A DNA stretch of 64,000 nt. Origin: Callorhinus ursinus. Its lineage: Eukaryota; Chordata; Mammalia; Carnivora; Otariidae. Each line of letters opens with the position of its first letter. The stretch's first letter is position 1. Positions 33,770 to 45,855 of this stretch are shown piece by piece. The notes beneath the pieces were generated by a model. It was not told where the DNA came from and made no database searches. It saw only the letters and a list, made by a program, of their open reading frames with translations. Location: the NCBI RefSeq assembly GCF_003265705.1, contig NW_020312785.1, positions 25,370,561-25,434,560 of the forward strand. The letters run 5' to 3'. Made by a program: the position numbers and the translations under genes.

Positions 33770-35547
33770 CTATCATCTGAGCTTTCAGTGAATTAGAATA
33801 TTTTAGCTTGTGGAGGGTCTTGTTTTGTTGTTGGTGGCTGCTGACTGATCACGGTGGTGGTTGCTGAAGGTTGGGGCAACTGTGGCAATTTCTTAAAATA
33901 AGACAATAATAAAGTTTGTTGCATCACTTGAGTCTTTCACAAATAACTTCTCTGTAGTACATGATGCTGTTTGATAGTATTTTACTCACAGTAGAACTTC
34001 TTTCAAAATTGTGGTTAATCCTCTGACACCCTGTCACCCTGCTTTATAAACTAAGTTATATAATATTCTAAATCTTTTGTTATTTCAATAATCTTCATAA
34101 GCATCTTCGCCCAGAGCAGATTCCATCTCGAGAAGCTACTTTCTTTGCTCATCCATAAGCAAACTCATCTGTTCAAGTTTGATCATGGAGATTGCAGCAA
34201 GTCAGTCACATCTTCAGGCTCCACTTCCAATTCTAGTTCTCCTTCTATTTCCAACACAACTGCAGTCACTTCCTCCACTGAAGTAGTGAACTCGTCAAAG
34301 TCACCCATGAGGGTGGGAATCAACTCAACCAAACTTCTGTTAATGATATTTTGGCCTCTTTCCATTAATCCCGAATGTTCTTAATGGTATCTAGATCACT
34401 GTATTCTTTCCTGAAGGTTATTAATTTGCTTTGCCCAGATCATCACAGGAATCACTATCTGGGCAGCTATAGGCTTATGAAATGCATTTATTTCCTCAAT
34501 CATAAGAACTGAAAGTTGAAATTACTCCTTGATCCATAGGCTGCAGAATGGAAGTAGTGTTAGCAACCCTGAAAACAACATTCAGTTCACTGTACATCTC
34601 CATGAGAGCTCTTGGGTGACCAGGTATATTGTCAATGAGCAGTCATATTTTGAAAGGAATCTTTTTTTTTTTTTTCTGGGCAGTATTTCTCAACAGTGGA
34701 CTTAACATAGTCAGTAAACCATGTTGGAAACAAATGTGCTGTCATCCAAGCTTTGTTGTTCCATTTCTAAAGCACAGGCAGAATAGATTGAGCATACTTC
34801 TTAAGGGCCCTAGGATTTTCAGAAAGGTAAATAAACACAGGCTTCAACTTAAAGTCACCAGCTGCATCAGCCCTTAATAAGAGCGTCAGCCTGTCCTTTG
34901 AAGCCAGGCACTAACTTCTTTTTCCAATATAAGGCTGTTTCATCTACATTGAAAATCTGTGGTTCGGAGTAGCCACCTGCATTGATTATCTTAGCTAGAT
35001 CTGGATAACTTGCTGCTTCACCTTACACGTTTATGTTTCGTACAAGGCTTGTTTCCTGAACCAACCTCTGCTAGCTTCCAAGTTTTCTTCTGCAGCTTCT
35101 TCACCCTCTCTCAGCCTTCACAGAACTGAAAAGAGTTAGGGCCTTGCTCTGGATTAGGCTCTGATTTAAGGGAGTGTTGTGGTTGAATTGATCTTTTATC
35201 CAGACAACAAAGGCTTTCTCCATACCAGGAATAAGACTGTTTTGCTTTCTTTATCATTTATATGTTTACTGGAGTTGCATTTTTTATTTCCTTCAAAAAC
35301 TTGTCCTTTGCATGCACAATCTGGTAGCAAGTACAAGAGGTCTCACTTTTAGCTGATCTCAGTTTTTTTGACATGCCTTCCTCACTAAAATACAATCATT
35401 TTGGGACACCTGGGTGGCTCAGATGGTTAAGCGTCTGCCTTCGGCTCAGGTCATGATCCCAGAATCCTGGGATCGAGTCCCACATCGGGCTCCTGGCTCA
35501 GCAAGGAGCCTGCTTCTCCCTCTCCCTCTGCCTCTCTCCCTGCTCAT

Positions 35548-35584
<37 letters not shown>

Positions 35585-35703
35585 CTCTGTGTCTCAGATG
35601 AATAAATAAAATCTTAAAAAAAATAAAATGTAATCATTTCTAGCTTTTGATTTAAAGTGAGAGATGTGTGACTCTGACTTTCACCTGAACACTTAGAGGC
35701 AAT
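33770..35703 (-). pseudogene. Tigger1 transposase pseudogene (pogo family)
   Basis: The minus-strand frames are the Tigger1 transposase, a cut-and-paste DDE enzyme with an N-terminal CENP-B-like DNA-binding region. The N-terminus survives as ASKCSGESQSHTSLTLNQ, but the initiator codon at 35701-35703 reads ATT where Tigger1 has ATG. Two catalytic-region motifs can be read: [10 protein letters not shown] near 34930 and IDNIPGHP near 34630, so both their aspartates are kept. A 60-codon C-terminal piece is open at 34183-34365. Frameshifts, stops and a Can-SINE at 35402-35624 break the gene. It is inactive. Host genes of this family such as JRK or TIGD are intact single-copy genes; this is an ordinary transposon copy. 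Confidence 0.92.
35402..35624 (+). mobile_element. Can-SINE inside Tigger1, with 15-bp TSD
   Basis: Head gggacacctgggtggctcag and a long (CT)n expansion at about 35550-35580 before the tail. Flanked by aaaatacaatcattt (35387-35401) and aaaatgtaatcattt (35625-35639). It postdates the Tigger1 insertion and interrupts the transposase frame near its N-terminus. Confidence 0.93.
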
Positions 35704-36116
35704 TGTAAAGTTATTAACTGGCCTAATTTCAATATTGTTGTGTCTCAGGGAATGGGGAGGCCTAAGGGCTGGGTGGGGAGAGATATGGGGAACAGGAGTG
35801 GATGGAACGGTCAGAACACACACCTTCATCAGTTAAGTGCAATGTCTCTCACATGGGCCCAGTTCATGATCCCCGAAACAATTACAATAGTAACACAAAA
35901 GATCCCTAATCACAGATCCCCATTACAAATATAATAATGAAAAAGTTTGAAATATTACAAGAATTACTAAAATGTGACACAGAGACGCAAAGTGAGCAAA
36001 TTCTGTTTGAAAAATGGCATCAGTAGATTTACTCGAGGCAGGGCTGCCACAGACTCAGTTTGTAAAAAATCAAATATCTATGAGGCACAGTCAAGTATAA
36101 TCAAGGTATGCTTGTA

Positions 36117-37479
36117 ATTGCAAAAACAGCCTCATTGACAGGGATTGTTCAGATTGTCATCAAATTGTCAAAGTATTTTGCAAAAACACTTCTAAGGATT
36201 TATGCTAAGAAAATAATTAAATGTTAAAAGACTTAGAAGATTATTGTTGCAGGTGATTTATAAATAGCTAAACACAGGGCACAACAAAAATATTCCAACT
36301 CCGGTGGAACAGTTAAATAAGTTATGGAGCGACAAATGTTAGAATGGTATGATAAAGTTTCAGAGCAAGAACTAAGGAACCAGTTACTAGTAGAATGACT
36401 TTGGGCAGGTTACTTGTGATTCAGTTCCTTTAGTTGTAAATGAGCAAAATTAGAATAATCCTTCCTCTATAGGACAGTTGTGAAGATTTGCTGTGTTAAT
36501 GTCACTAAAGCATTCTGAATGGTGCCTGATACATGGCAAACCCTGATTAGGTCAATGTTAACTGTCCTCTTCTTATCATTATTATTATTACTATCGTGCA
36601 GCCACTAAATTTTATTTTATTATACATGATATATCTTTAAGAAATATCAAGCTAGTTACAAACAGTTTTATTTACTGTTTTGAATGTACATATTGATATG
36701 GAATGTAAAATCTAGATAAATAGACTACATATAAAATATATATGGCAGCCTACACACTAAATTGCCTACACCATTCTCTGTGGGTAGAATAACTATAAAT
36801 AATTTTTTCCTTTTTACTTTATTCTATATTTTATTATTTCGATGTAATAACCATACCCTACCTATTTAGAAAAAATATTTTTAAAAAGCTTTGAAGTTAA
36901 AGGCTTAATACTTTAATAATTGTTTTTATCCTTATTCATTTTCTAACAAAGTAAAAAAAAACTTGAAATTATGCTTTATATCTGTTTTGGTCTAAATATT
37001 AATTATGCCTTAATGGAAAATTTTTTAGTCCTTGCAAAAATAAAATTATTCAATTAGACTGTACATGACATATATAAATAATATAAAACATTGTTTCAAA
37101 AGATTCTAAAGATATACCAAAAGATTCCAAAGATGAAAGCAGCCAATTCCTCAGTAGAAACAAAATTATTCCTTAGATAGTACTCAAGAAGTTTCTCCCT
37201 TCAAAACTTAACAACCGAAAAATTACTAAGTTAAAAAAGGTAAAAAAAATGTGTAAATAATATGCTTGGTAACCTTCTCCTTATTGATAAAGGCAAAAAG
37301 AAAAAAAAATCCCAAACTCTTTACACTAATAATATATTTGGTAAAATTGATGGCATAACTACACAAAAAGGAATTATTTCAAATAAATTTAAAATGCAGT
37401 AAATTGACAGTAAATTCTTACTTGGTAATATATGCCAAAAAGACAAAATTAAATTAATAAAAACCCTAACACTACTTTT
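36117..37479. other. AT-rich sequence with one MIR, otherwise unassigned
   Basis: Only a MIR (36365-36570) is recognised here. Confidence 0.5.
36365..36570 (+). repeat. MIR
   Basis: actttgggcaggttacttgt, ttagttgtaaatgagcaaaa, gacagttgtgaagatttgct and ggtgcctgatacatggcaaa follow the MIR consensus in order. Confidence 0.75.
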
Positions 37480-37494
37480 AATAATCATAGTCTT

Positions 37495-37691
37495 TTTTTT
37501 TAAGATTTTATTTATTTATTTGACAGAGAGAGACACAGCAAGAGAGGGAACACAAGTAGGGGGGAGTGGGAGAGGGAGAAGCAGGCTCCCCACTGAGCAG
37601 GGAGCCCAATGCGGGGCTCGATCCCAGGACCCTGGGATCATGACCTGAGCCGAAGGCAGATGCTTAATGACTGAGCTACCCAGGCACTCTA
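37495..37691 (-). mobile_element. Can-SINE with exact 15-bp TSD
   Basis: Complete reverse copy. Flanked by aataatcatagtctt at 37480-37494 and 37692-37706, with no mismatches, which suggests a relatively recent insertion. Confidence 0.93.
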
Positions 37692-37706
37692 AATAATCAT
37701 AGTCTT

Positions 37707-38589
37707 GATAATAACATGGTAATATTAATTTGGAACTGTAATATATACAGTGCATATAAAGCAAAGAATAATTATGCTAATATTATGATGTTTAAAATTG
37801 AAAAAAATGTGTGTTTACATGTGTATTGGCATATATACTCAAATAACATATGTGATTCTATAATTCTTTTTGTATCAAATTTTTAAAGTTGATTCTTTAA
37901 AAAGTTTAAATTCTTAAAGTTGAATTCAAAATATAATTATGAACTTAAAATAAATTCAATCTTAATCTTAAACAAAAAACAACAACGAACTAGTGGTTTT
38001 TACTATTATGAAAACCTAGAGAAGGAGGGATATACAATAGTAAAAAGCACCCCTAGAAGACAAATTAATAGTTTGGTCTCTAAATGAGAGTAACCAACAT
38101 ACTTTAGAGAAATAACTGATTGTAGCTATGGAAAAAGAAATGTTCATGCTACATGATGAGCCTGTAATAACTTGTCTTATCAGACAGCTATGAAGCTAGT
38201 AAAATATGCTAACATTTTATCAAGATGATTCAGGAACCAACAAAAAGAGGCTCTCTCATTTGCCAAAGATTTAAAAACTTGAGTATCAGTTAAGAATAAT
38301 AATCACAATGGGTTAATCAGATCAAATGTATCAAAATCAATGAGATTAAAAATATATTATTAAAAAAGAAAATTGCTAACTGATCTTCAAAAAAATGAAA
38401 TGAATCAACATGTTATTTTTGTAATTAGAATAAAAACACAAAACAAGACATTCTGATTTCTAGTATAATTTTCCTTCAAGCTAACCATCAACTGATGAGG
38501 AAGGATTTCTGTTTGAGAAAGTATTCTATGTAGAAATACAGAAAGAATGATAGGGTTAGAATATTGACATTTTAACTTTAATCATTTGG
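37707..38589. other. Unassigned AT-rich sequence
   Basis: No gene or recognisable repeat; parts may be very old L1. Confidence 0.45.
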
Positions 38590-40166
38590 AAATATAAAAA
38601 AAACTTCTTCAAGCTAATAAAGGATGTAAACCTAAGACTTATTGCTAACATCATACTTACTGATGAAATATTGTTTCCTAAAATCAGGAGCAAGACAGGA
38701 TGTTTTATTTTAACATTCCATTCAGCATTACAATTTAGGTTCTAGTTAAATGCAGTGAGGCAAAAAAAAAATTTTTTTAAAGAAATAAAAGGTATGAACT
38801 TTGGAAAGAGATAGATTTTTTTCTGCTGATGACATGATTATCAACATAAAAATTCCAAAGGAATTTACCGACAAGCAACCTGAAATAATACATGAATTTA
38901 GCAAGATCTCAAGATACAAGATCAATATTCAATTTAACATATATATGCTAGCAACAAATATCTGGAAAATTAAATTTTAAAATATGCTTTATAGCTACAG
39001 CTAACACTGATATATGATATATAGGAAAGTTAAAAATGAATCTTAAGAGTTATCACAAGAACATTTTTCTCCTTTTTTTCTTTCTTTTCTTTTTTTACTG
39101 TCAGTTTATGAGAAGATAGATGTTAGCTGAACCTACTGCTGTAATCATTTTACAGTATATATATAAATCAAACCCTCATGCAGATGTCTTAAACAATGAT
39201 GTATATAAATTATTCCTCAATAAAACTGAAAAAATACCATTTATAGTAACAATAAATATTTAATTGAAATAATACATTTGACAATTCATAAATTCAACAA
39301 AATTCACAAATTCACCAATTAAAATTGTGCAAGATGTTTTTACTGAGCACCAGAACATATTGTTGCTGAAAGAGATGAGCAAAAATTTAAAAGGAAAAAA
39401 TATAACTTACTGGAAGATTCAATATTTGTTAGAATATCAATACTATTCATATTGTATCACCACAATGTGAATTTTTTTGTAGAAATGGATAAATAAATTT
39501 GAAATTTTGTATGGAAATTAAAAATACCTATAATATACAGGGTATTGAGAGAAAGAGAGAGAAGCAATATGGAGGAAGAGCGGGGGAAAGAGAAAAAAGT
39601 TGGAAGACTTACCTGGTTTCAAAATTCAATATAAAAATACATTGCTTAAGGTAGTATAGAATTGGCATAAGATATGGAACAAGGTTGAGAGCAAAGAAAT
39701 AGGCTCACATGTGTAGAGTCAATCAAGCATTTATTGACAAAAAGCCAATGCAATAATACAATGATAAAAAAATGTTTTCCCTAAATTGTGCTAAAGACTA
39801 GATATCTTTATGGTTAGAAACAAACTCAATCTCATAGATACAAAATTTAATCTAGACAGTAGCTCTAATTTAAGTGTTAAGACTAAAAGTTCCCAGAAGA
39901 AAGAGAATATCTTCATTCCCTTCATGTGGACAAGGATTCCTTACATTGGCTATAAAGGACATGTTCCACAAAATTACCATGGTAAATAATTGATTAAAAT
40001 AAAAATTACTGCTTATAAAAAATCCTGTTAAGATCAAACAAAAAACTGGGAGAGATTGTTTGTAATTCATATATCTGACAAAGGACTAAATGTAGAATAT
40101 ATAAAGAACTCTTACAACTCAGTAATGAGAAGCCAAACAGTAAAATTCTTTAAGAAATGGGGATAA
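38590..40166 (+). pseudogene. Old L1 ORF2, reverse-transcriptase to C-terminal region, decayed
   Basis: Wording in L1 order: tgctaacatcatacttactg, tgctgatgacatgattatca (the position of the RT catalytic motif), gaatttagcaagatctcaag, ttttttgtagaaatggataa and acaaaggactaaatgtagaa. An L1 3' end at 39055-39238 has inserted in it. A young L1 interrupts it at 40167, and it resumes at about 40840. All frames are broken. Confidence 0.75.
39055..39238 (+). mobile_element. L1 3' UTR fragment inside older L1
   Basis: ctgaacctactgctgtaatc, ttacagtatatatataaatc and cctcaataaaactgaaaaa are an L1 3'-terminal sequence. ORF2 sequence of the host L1 lies on both sides, so this is a nested insertion. Confidence 0.6.
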
Positions 40167-40834
40167 ACAATAGCCAAACTGTGGAAAGAGCCAAGATGTC
40201 CATCGACAGATGAGTGGATAAAGAAGATGTGGTATATATACACAATGGAATATTATGCAGCCATAAAAAGGAATGAGATCTGCCATTTGCAACGATGTGC
40301 ATGGAACTGGAGGGTGTTATGCTGAGTGAAATAAGTCAATCAGAGAAATGACCTCACTGATATGACCTCACTGATACGAGGAATTCTTAATCTCAGGAAA
40401 CAAACTGAGGGTTGCTGGAGTGGTGGGGGGTGGGAGGGATGGGGTGGCTGGGTGATAGACATTGGGTAGGGTATGTGCTATGGTGAGTGCTGTGAATTGT
40501 GCAAGACTGTTGAATCACAGATCTGTACTTCTGAAACAAATAATGCAACATATGTTAAGAAAAAAGAAAAAGAAGAAGATAGCAGGAGGGGAAGAACGAA
40601 GGGGAGTAAGTCGGAGGGGGAGACGAACCATGAGAGACGATGGACTCTGAAAAACAAACTGAGGGTTCTAGAGGGGAGGAGGGTGGGGGGATGGGTTAGC
40701 CTGGTGATGGGTATTAAAGAGGGCACATTCTGCATGGAGCACTGGGTGTTATGCACAAACAATGAATCATGGAACACTACATCAAAAACTAATGATGTAA
40801 TGTATGGTGATTAACATAACAATAAAAAATTTTT
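40167..40834 (+). mobile_element. Young carnivoran L1 3' end
   Basis: Contains the last ORF2 codons (gccaagatgtccatcgacag; tggtatatatacacaatgga), the G-rich 3' UTR and the terminus tcatggaacactacatcaaa. It is flanked by aaatgggga at 40155-40163 and 40837-40845. A 14-bp tandem duplication, atgacctcactgat, at 40348-40375 is specific to this copy. The 113- and 99-codon frames inside it are L1 3' UTR read-through. Confidence 0.9.
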
Positions 40835-40839
40835 AAAAA

Positions 40840-41291
40840 TGGGGAAAAGTCAACAGAGACTTATACATGAGTGGCCAATAAGCATATGAAAACATAACAT
40901 CATCAAATGTCAGATTCAAAGTAAATCACAATATGTTGCCACTATGTGCCCATTAGACAGCTAAACTTAAAAAAAAAAAATAAAAAATAAAAGAAGATTA
41001 ACAAGGTCCAGTGTGGACAAAGATGTGGAGCCATCTGAACTCTCATATATTTCTTCTGAGAATGCATCATGGTTCCATACTAGAAAACCCATGGCAGTGT
41101 CTTAGAAAGTTAAGTATACAACTTATCATATGATCCAGACATCCCACTCCTTAGTAAGTAGCCAATAAATTTAAAAGTCTATATCACAAAGATTATTCTG
41201 CAAGAATGTTCATAGCAGATTTTCTGGAGTAGACAACATTTGAAAACAACCTACATATTCATCAACTGTAGGATCAATAAATAAATTGTAG
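40840..41291 (+). pseudogene. Old L1 ORF2 C-terminal region, continuation
   Basis: gtggccaataagcatatgaa, atatgatccagacatcccac and aagaatgttcatagcagatt continue the L1 from 40166. It is cut at 41292 by an LTR and resumes at 41641. Confidence 0.7.
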
Positions 41292-41640
41292 TGTTAATTA
41301 AACAAGGAAGCCAATAGAGTGAGGTAGCTATAATGCTGTGGTAGCCTACAAAAGCAAACCAAAATCAAAGCCTGTAAGCGCCTCAAGGTTATGAAATCAA
41401 AACACTAAGGATAACAAAACTGCAGTCAGCTAGATTTTAAGTTATAGCCAATCAACTTTCAGCCAATCAAATTTCCTTTTATTGATTCTGCATTTCTTCT
41501 CTCTAAGCCTCTCTCCTGGCTCCTGGCTTGGAGTGTGCTCCTAACCACTTCTGGTTGGGTGCTGCCTGACTCAAATCCATTCTTGCTCAAATAAATTCTT
41601 AAAATTTTAATATGCCTCAGTTTATCTTTTATTATACTCA
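41292..41640 (+). mobile_element. Solo LTR, ERV1-like
   Basis: L1 sequence on both sides bounds a 350-bp block with LTR hallmarks: two CCAAT motifs (agccaatcaa at 41448 and 41461), a late aaataaattc poly(A) signal at 41589, and a T-rich end atgcctcagtttatctttta. This layout resembles gammaretrovirus-like (ERV1) LTRs. The exact ends and a target-site duplication are uncertain. Confidence 0.6.
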
Positions 41641-41795
41641 CACTATGGGATATACCTAATAAAAGGAAATAAACTAACGATACATGTAACAATATAGATG
41701 AATCTTCAAAACGTTAGGCTAAACAAATGAAATCAGACTTAAAAGAAACATGTTTGATTCTGTTTATGTGAAATTCAAGAAGAGATAAAGCTTTT
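41641..41795 (+). pseudogene. Old L1 3' part, continuation after LTR
   Basis: aaaaggaaataaactaacga, atgtaacaatatagatgaat and ttctgtttatgtgaaattca are the last coding part of L1 ORF2. Confidence 0.65.
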
Positions 41796-41993
41796 CTTTT
41801 TTTTCTTAAGATTTTATTTATTTATTTGACAGAGAGACACAGCGAGAGAAGGAACACAAGCAGGGGGAGTGGGAGAGGGAGAAACAGGCTTCCCGCTGAG
41901 CAGGGAGCCCGATGAGGGGCTCGATCCCAGAACCCTGGGATCGTGACCCGAGCCAAAGGCAGACGCTTAATGACTGAGCCACCCAGGCGCCCC
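41796..41993 (-). mobile_element. Can-SINE
   Basis: Complete reverse copy ending ctgagccacccaggcgcccc. The flanks aaagcttttcttt and aaaacttattttc are only roughly alike. Confidence 0.9.
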
Positions 41994-42008
41994 AAAACTT
42001 ATTTTCAA

Positions 42009-43500
42009 TGCAAAAAATTTTAAGATTGCCTTTTTCCAAAGGTGGAGGTAGGAACAGGAAGCTCAGATATCAATCATGGTTTCAGTTCCATGGATGTAAA
42101 CATTTGTCAAAACAGAATATACTGTTAAGTCCTCTGCATTTCACTTTTTGTAAAATTAAATCGCACTAAAAAGGCTGACATCAATAATAATAGGTTCTTT
42201 GTCACTTATAAAACTTAAAGCACAGTTAAAAATGTAAACTCCTGAAAAATAATGGAGTTATTATTTTTGTCCTCTTCCAGAGTTGTCTGGAGGGCAAACA
42301 ATCTATTTTTTCCACAAATAAATTTCAAAGGGATAAAAGTGGGTTATGGAATTTATAGATTGATAGATATTCAGAAGATCTTTAAAGCAATTGCAATCTG
42401 TAAACATTTTTGAATCCTGGAAATCCAAAAGTATATAGGTATTATATAGATAGATGAAATAATGATAGAATTTTATATCTGTGCAATTGCATATATTAAT
42501 ATTGATATAATATATTAATATATAATCTATATCAAAATATGACACAGTGAGACAACAGAAAATTGACCATTAGATATTTCATTATGTTGAGAAATATTTG
42601 TCATTTTTGTATTATAATGGAATTGTGGCTATATTAGAGAATATGTTCTTAATTTTAGAGGCATATACATATATATTTATGGGTAAAATTACAATGATGC
42701 CTGGGACACCATTTCAAAATAATTCAACAGGCGGAATAGGAAAAAGGAAGTTATAAATGAAATGAGATTTATCATTAGTTAGATTGAGTGATACTGGATG
42801 ACAGATATTTGGGGTTTTCTAATACCAGTCTACTTTTGGACATTTGAAATTCCCATAACAAGTGGCTAAAAAAGCAATCATAATAGAACAAACAATGACA
42901 CTAGCACAGTAATTACACCCAAGCATTTCACAGAGTTCTTTTGAAACTTTTTTCAGATAGCAACAGTCCAAGTAAAGTAAACGCATTTTTACGGTGGCTA
43001 ATATTCTATTCTAGATACAAATGTGTCTGATTATCAGTATAAATAAAAATCTGTTCATGCACTTATAGAATAACAAATATCCTTTAAAAATTCTATTTAT
43101 ATATGTGGAAGACTTTCTATAACTGAGATATTGGCATAAAATATCAATAATCAAAGGACTAATGTTAATTATAAGGATGTCAGGCAGACTCCTTTTCTTC
43201 ATCAGCTGATAAATGCCTTATTACAGAATAGTAGTGTGATTGGTGAGCTATTTTCATACAAACTTCTCTTTACTGTTCCTCTAATTTAATGACTTGGAGT
43301 ATTTCTGCTGATTGCCTGTATCTTTCTTGCCTGAATCTTTTAATATTTCCGTTACGTAAAACATGGTGTACAAAAGCAAAATATCAACCTTATCTCAGAG
43401 AGGCAAAAGCCAGACAATTGGAAACCAGTAGTGACGTTCTTTCCTGATAAGATTATTTCCACCAACACATATACCACTAGTCCCTTCCCTGTACACACAA

Positions 43501-43539
<39 letters not shown>

Positions 43540-44414
43540 CTATTCTGCTCTCCTATTCCAATCATACTGTTGTGGAAGGTTATGGTGTTGTTATGGGAGA
43601 GACTGAAAACAGAAATAATTAAGCAATTTGTTTACATGCTAGAAGTTGTGTTGTCTTAGACACCATATAGCTTAGTTAAAATATGTATTTTTCAAAGACA
43701 TTTAAAGCATCTTGATGTTTGTCTCCCAAGACGCCTTCAGAAAGAAAGGGTTGATGAAATCTCTTAAACTTCTGATGAAGAATATCTTTCTCTCAATGTA
43801 TATTTATCCGAGATGAAGCAGGGGTCCTGGTGTGATTAACCCCAGGCACTAGTTTCTCTAGCTAAACCTTTGGTAAGTACAGGCTGGAATTTAAATTTAC
43901 AATTAGATGCCCTAACTAATACCTGGACTAGAGCTACTCCATATTGCTTGGGTGATGTGCTTTAATAGTCTACCCTATGGGTTGGAATGATAAACATCCC
44001 TTAAGAATATTCAGAAAACTGATTCTTTAGATCTAACAATGTAACAATTTGCTTAACACTTCAATGGGTAGAAAATAAAAAGAGGAATCGAATTCGCAGA
44101 GATTTATTATGGAAAAATACAACTAGAAGTGATACATTTAGCTAAGAACTCTTTCAAAGTCATGCTACCAAAAGGCTATCTCTGCCAGTAAAATTTTTAC
44201 CTCAGCAACACATTCCCACATGTTCTGCTTGCGTGCACTGGTGACTTCCAACTAAGGGAAATTCTTTACTAAGTGCGTGCCTTAGTAACATGTAGAGAGC
44301 TGCCAGTGTTTATTGATCTAAACTCATACTATGGGGTCATCTTGCAAAAACAATAACCTTACTTTTCAAATACCAACTGCTCAGCCAAGTTAAAAGTTCA
44401 AGATAATCGGGAAT
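42009..44414. other. Unassigned AT-rich sequence
   Basis: Apart from an (AC)n run (43503-43536), no feature is recognised. Local words near 42470-42540 form a TATTAATAT-rich patch. Confidence 0.5.
43503..43536 (+). repeat. (AC)n microsatellite
   Basis: Pure AC run of about 17 units. Confidence 0.95.
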
Positions 44415-44430
44415 TAAATAGTACTCCTTG

Positions 44431-44521
44431 CGCAAACAACGAATCATGGAACACTACATCAAAAACTAATGATGTATTGTATGGTGATTAACATAACATA
44501 ATAAAATAAAATTTAAAAAAA
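44431..44521 (+). mobile_element. Extremely truncated L1 3' end (91 bp) with exact 16-bp TSD
   Basis: Only gcaaacaacgaatcatggaa through the A-rich tail remains, the last part of the young L1 3' UTR. An exact 16-bp duplication, taaatagtactccttg, lies at 44415-44430 and 44522-44537. Confidence 0.93.
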
Positions 44522-44762
44522 TAAATAGTACTCCTTGGTGAAATATACCTTGATGAAAACTATTATCCGATTTCCCTGTTACCAATTTCTCTGACTCTCT
44601 CAGGTACAAAATATTTTAAATGCAAATACACATCTAAATCTGTGTGTTAAAATTCATCCATAAAGTATTTTCTATCTTCAGGTTTAAGGTCAAGGAGCCC
44701 AGAGAAAAATTCACAATTCATATTAAAGTTAACATTAAACTACCTTTGGTTTGCCTGTGTAG

Positions 44763-44990
44763 GCATACACAACCCCACCAGGGTAGGTTTCTTATAATCC
44801 ATTCCAGTGAATAGTGCTATATTGTTTAGATCTAATAATCTACCATTACACTAATAAGCAGAGATTCAAGTTTATAAATCAGTCTCCTTTGAATTCAGTT
44901 CACATGATTTGTACCTCATTGTGGCAATACCTCTGACATTCAATGAGCAGTCAAAGACCTGGAATACAGAATCTTAAAATTGAACTATAA
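44763..44990. repeat. Diverged direct repeat, copy A
   Basis: Shares ordered words with 46063-46270: caacccca, tttcttatratccatt, aatcagtctcc and gatttgtacctcatt. It is not a family I recognise. Confidence 0.5.
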
Positions 44991-44999
44991 AGTGGATGT

Positions 45000-45855
45000 T
45001 AGGTTCCAACTCTCCTGTACAAAAGGATTTCTTTAACAGATTTTGCTTCTGGTTTGGTTCTAAATTAAAGGTTGCATATATCTCTTGATTTTCATTACCA
45101 ATACCATCACTTTCATTTAAACCTACATCTGCTTACCAACAGTTGATGGGATAGCAGTGATATTCCTAGATCTTGTCACCAACTCTTGTGCCTCTGTTGC
45201 ATGAGTTCCAACATCCAGGTTAACTTTTTGCTTCCTCTCTGCCTAGCTAAATCTCCCAAAATTCAGTTTCCCTACAGATGTACCTGTGAAATCTTTATTA
45301 TCCTTATCCACAACATTCTCCCTCCTCTGAATTGAATCCTGCTATTAAATAACTTAAAATCCCCTGGTGATTCAAAGAATGCAAACTTCAAACAGACTAA
45401 TGACAGGAGCCCCAGGGCCAAATGAATGGCATAAACCATAAATGCACGATGTCTGAGGCAAGAGAGGGCACTAAGGACCAGTATAAAAATGGCAACCTGA
45501 CCACAAACAGGAATGCTCCAGATTTTAGGGATAAGATCAGGAAATAATAACTTTAAAAATAGATATAAATGTGAGGAAAAAAAAACCTACTACTCTTCCA
45601 TAGAAAATTTATGAAAAAATATACATGAGCACATAGTATATTAAATGAAGTCTATCAAACTTAAGTATTTTCCTCAAAACACCAAGATTCATAAGGTCTA
45701 TTTCAAAATAACTTCAAAGATATACCACTCCATGATTTAGGAAAATTAGATGCAATTTAAATCACTGTATCTTGCAACAGGAAACTTTTCAATGGCAAAA
45801 AAATTTGTTGCATTAAAAGAATGTTGCCAAACAGAGCTATAGAGTGAAAACTTAC
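45000..45855. other. Unassigned sequence between the repeat pair
   Basis: No repeat or gene identified; ends at the exon-like segment. Confidence 0.4.

Larger units (their letters stand above)
33555..36114 (-). mobile_element. Tigger1 DNA transposon, end to end
   Basis: The left terminus caggtatacctcaaatatat and the right terminus ending aatcaaggtatgcttg are the inverted terminal repeats of Tigger1 (Tc1/mariner superfamily, pogo group). Each end is bordered by TA (33553-33554 and 36115-36116), the dinucleotide target duplicated by this group. Without the SINE at 35402-35624 it is about 2.3 kb, close to the full Tigger1 length. It therefore inserted as a complete autonomous-type element and decayed in place. 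The transposase gene lies on the minus strand. Confidence 0.93.
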
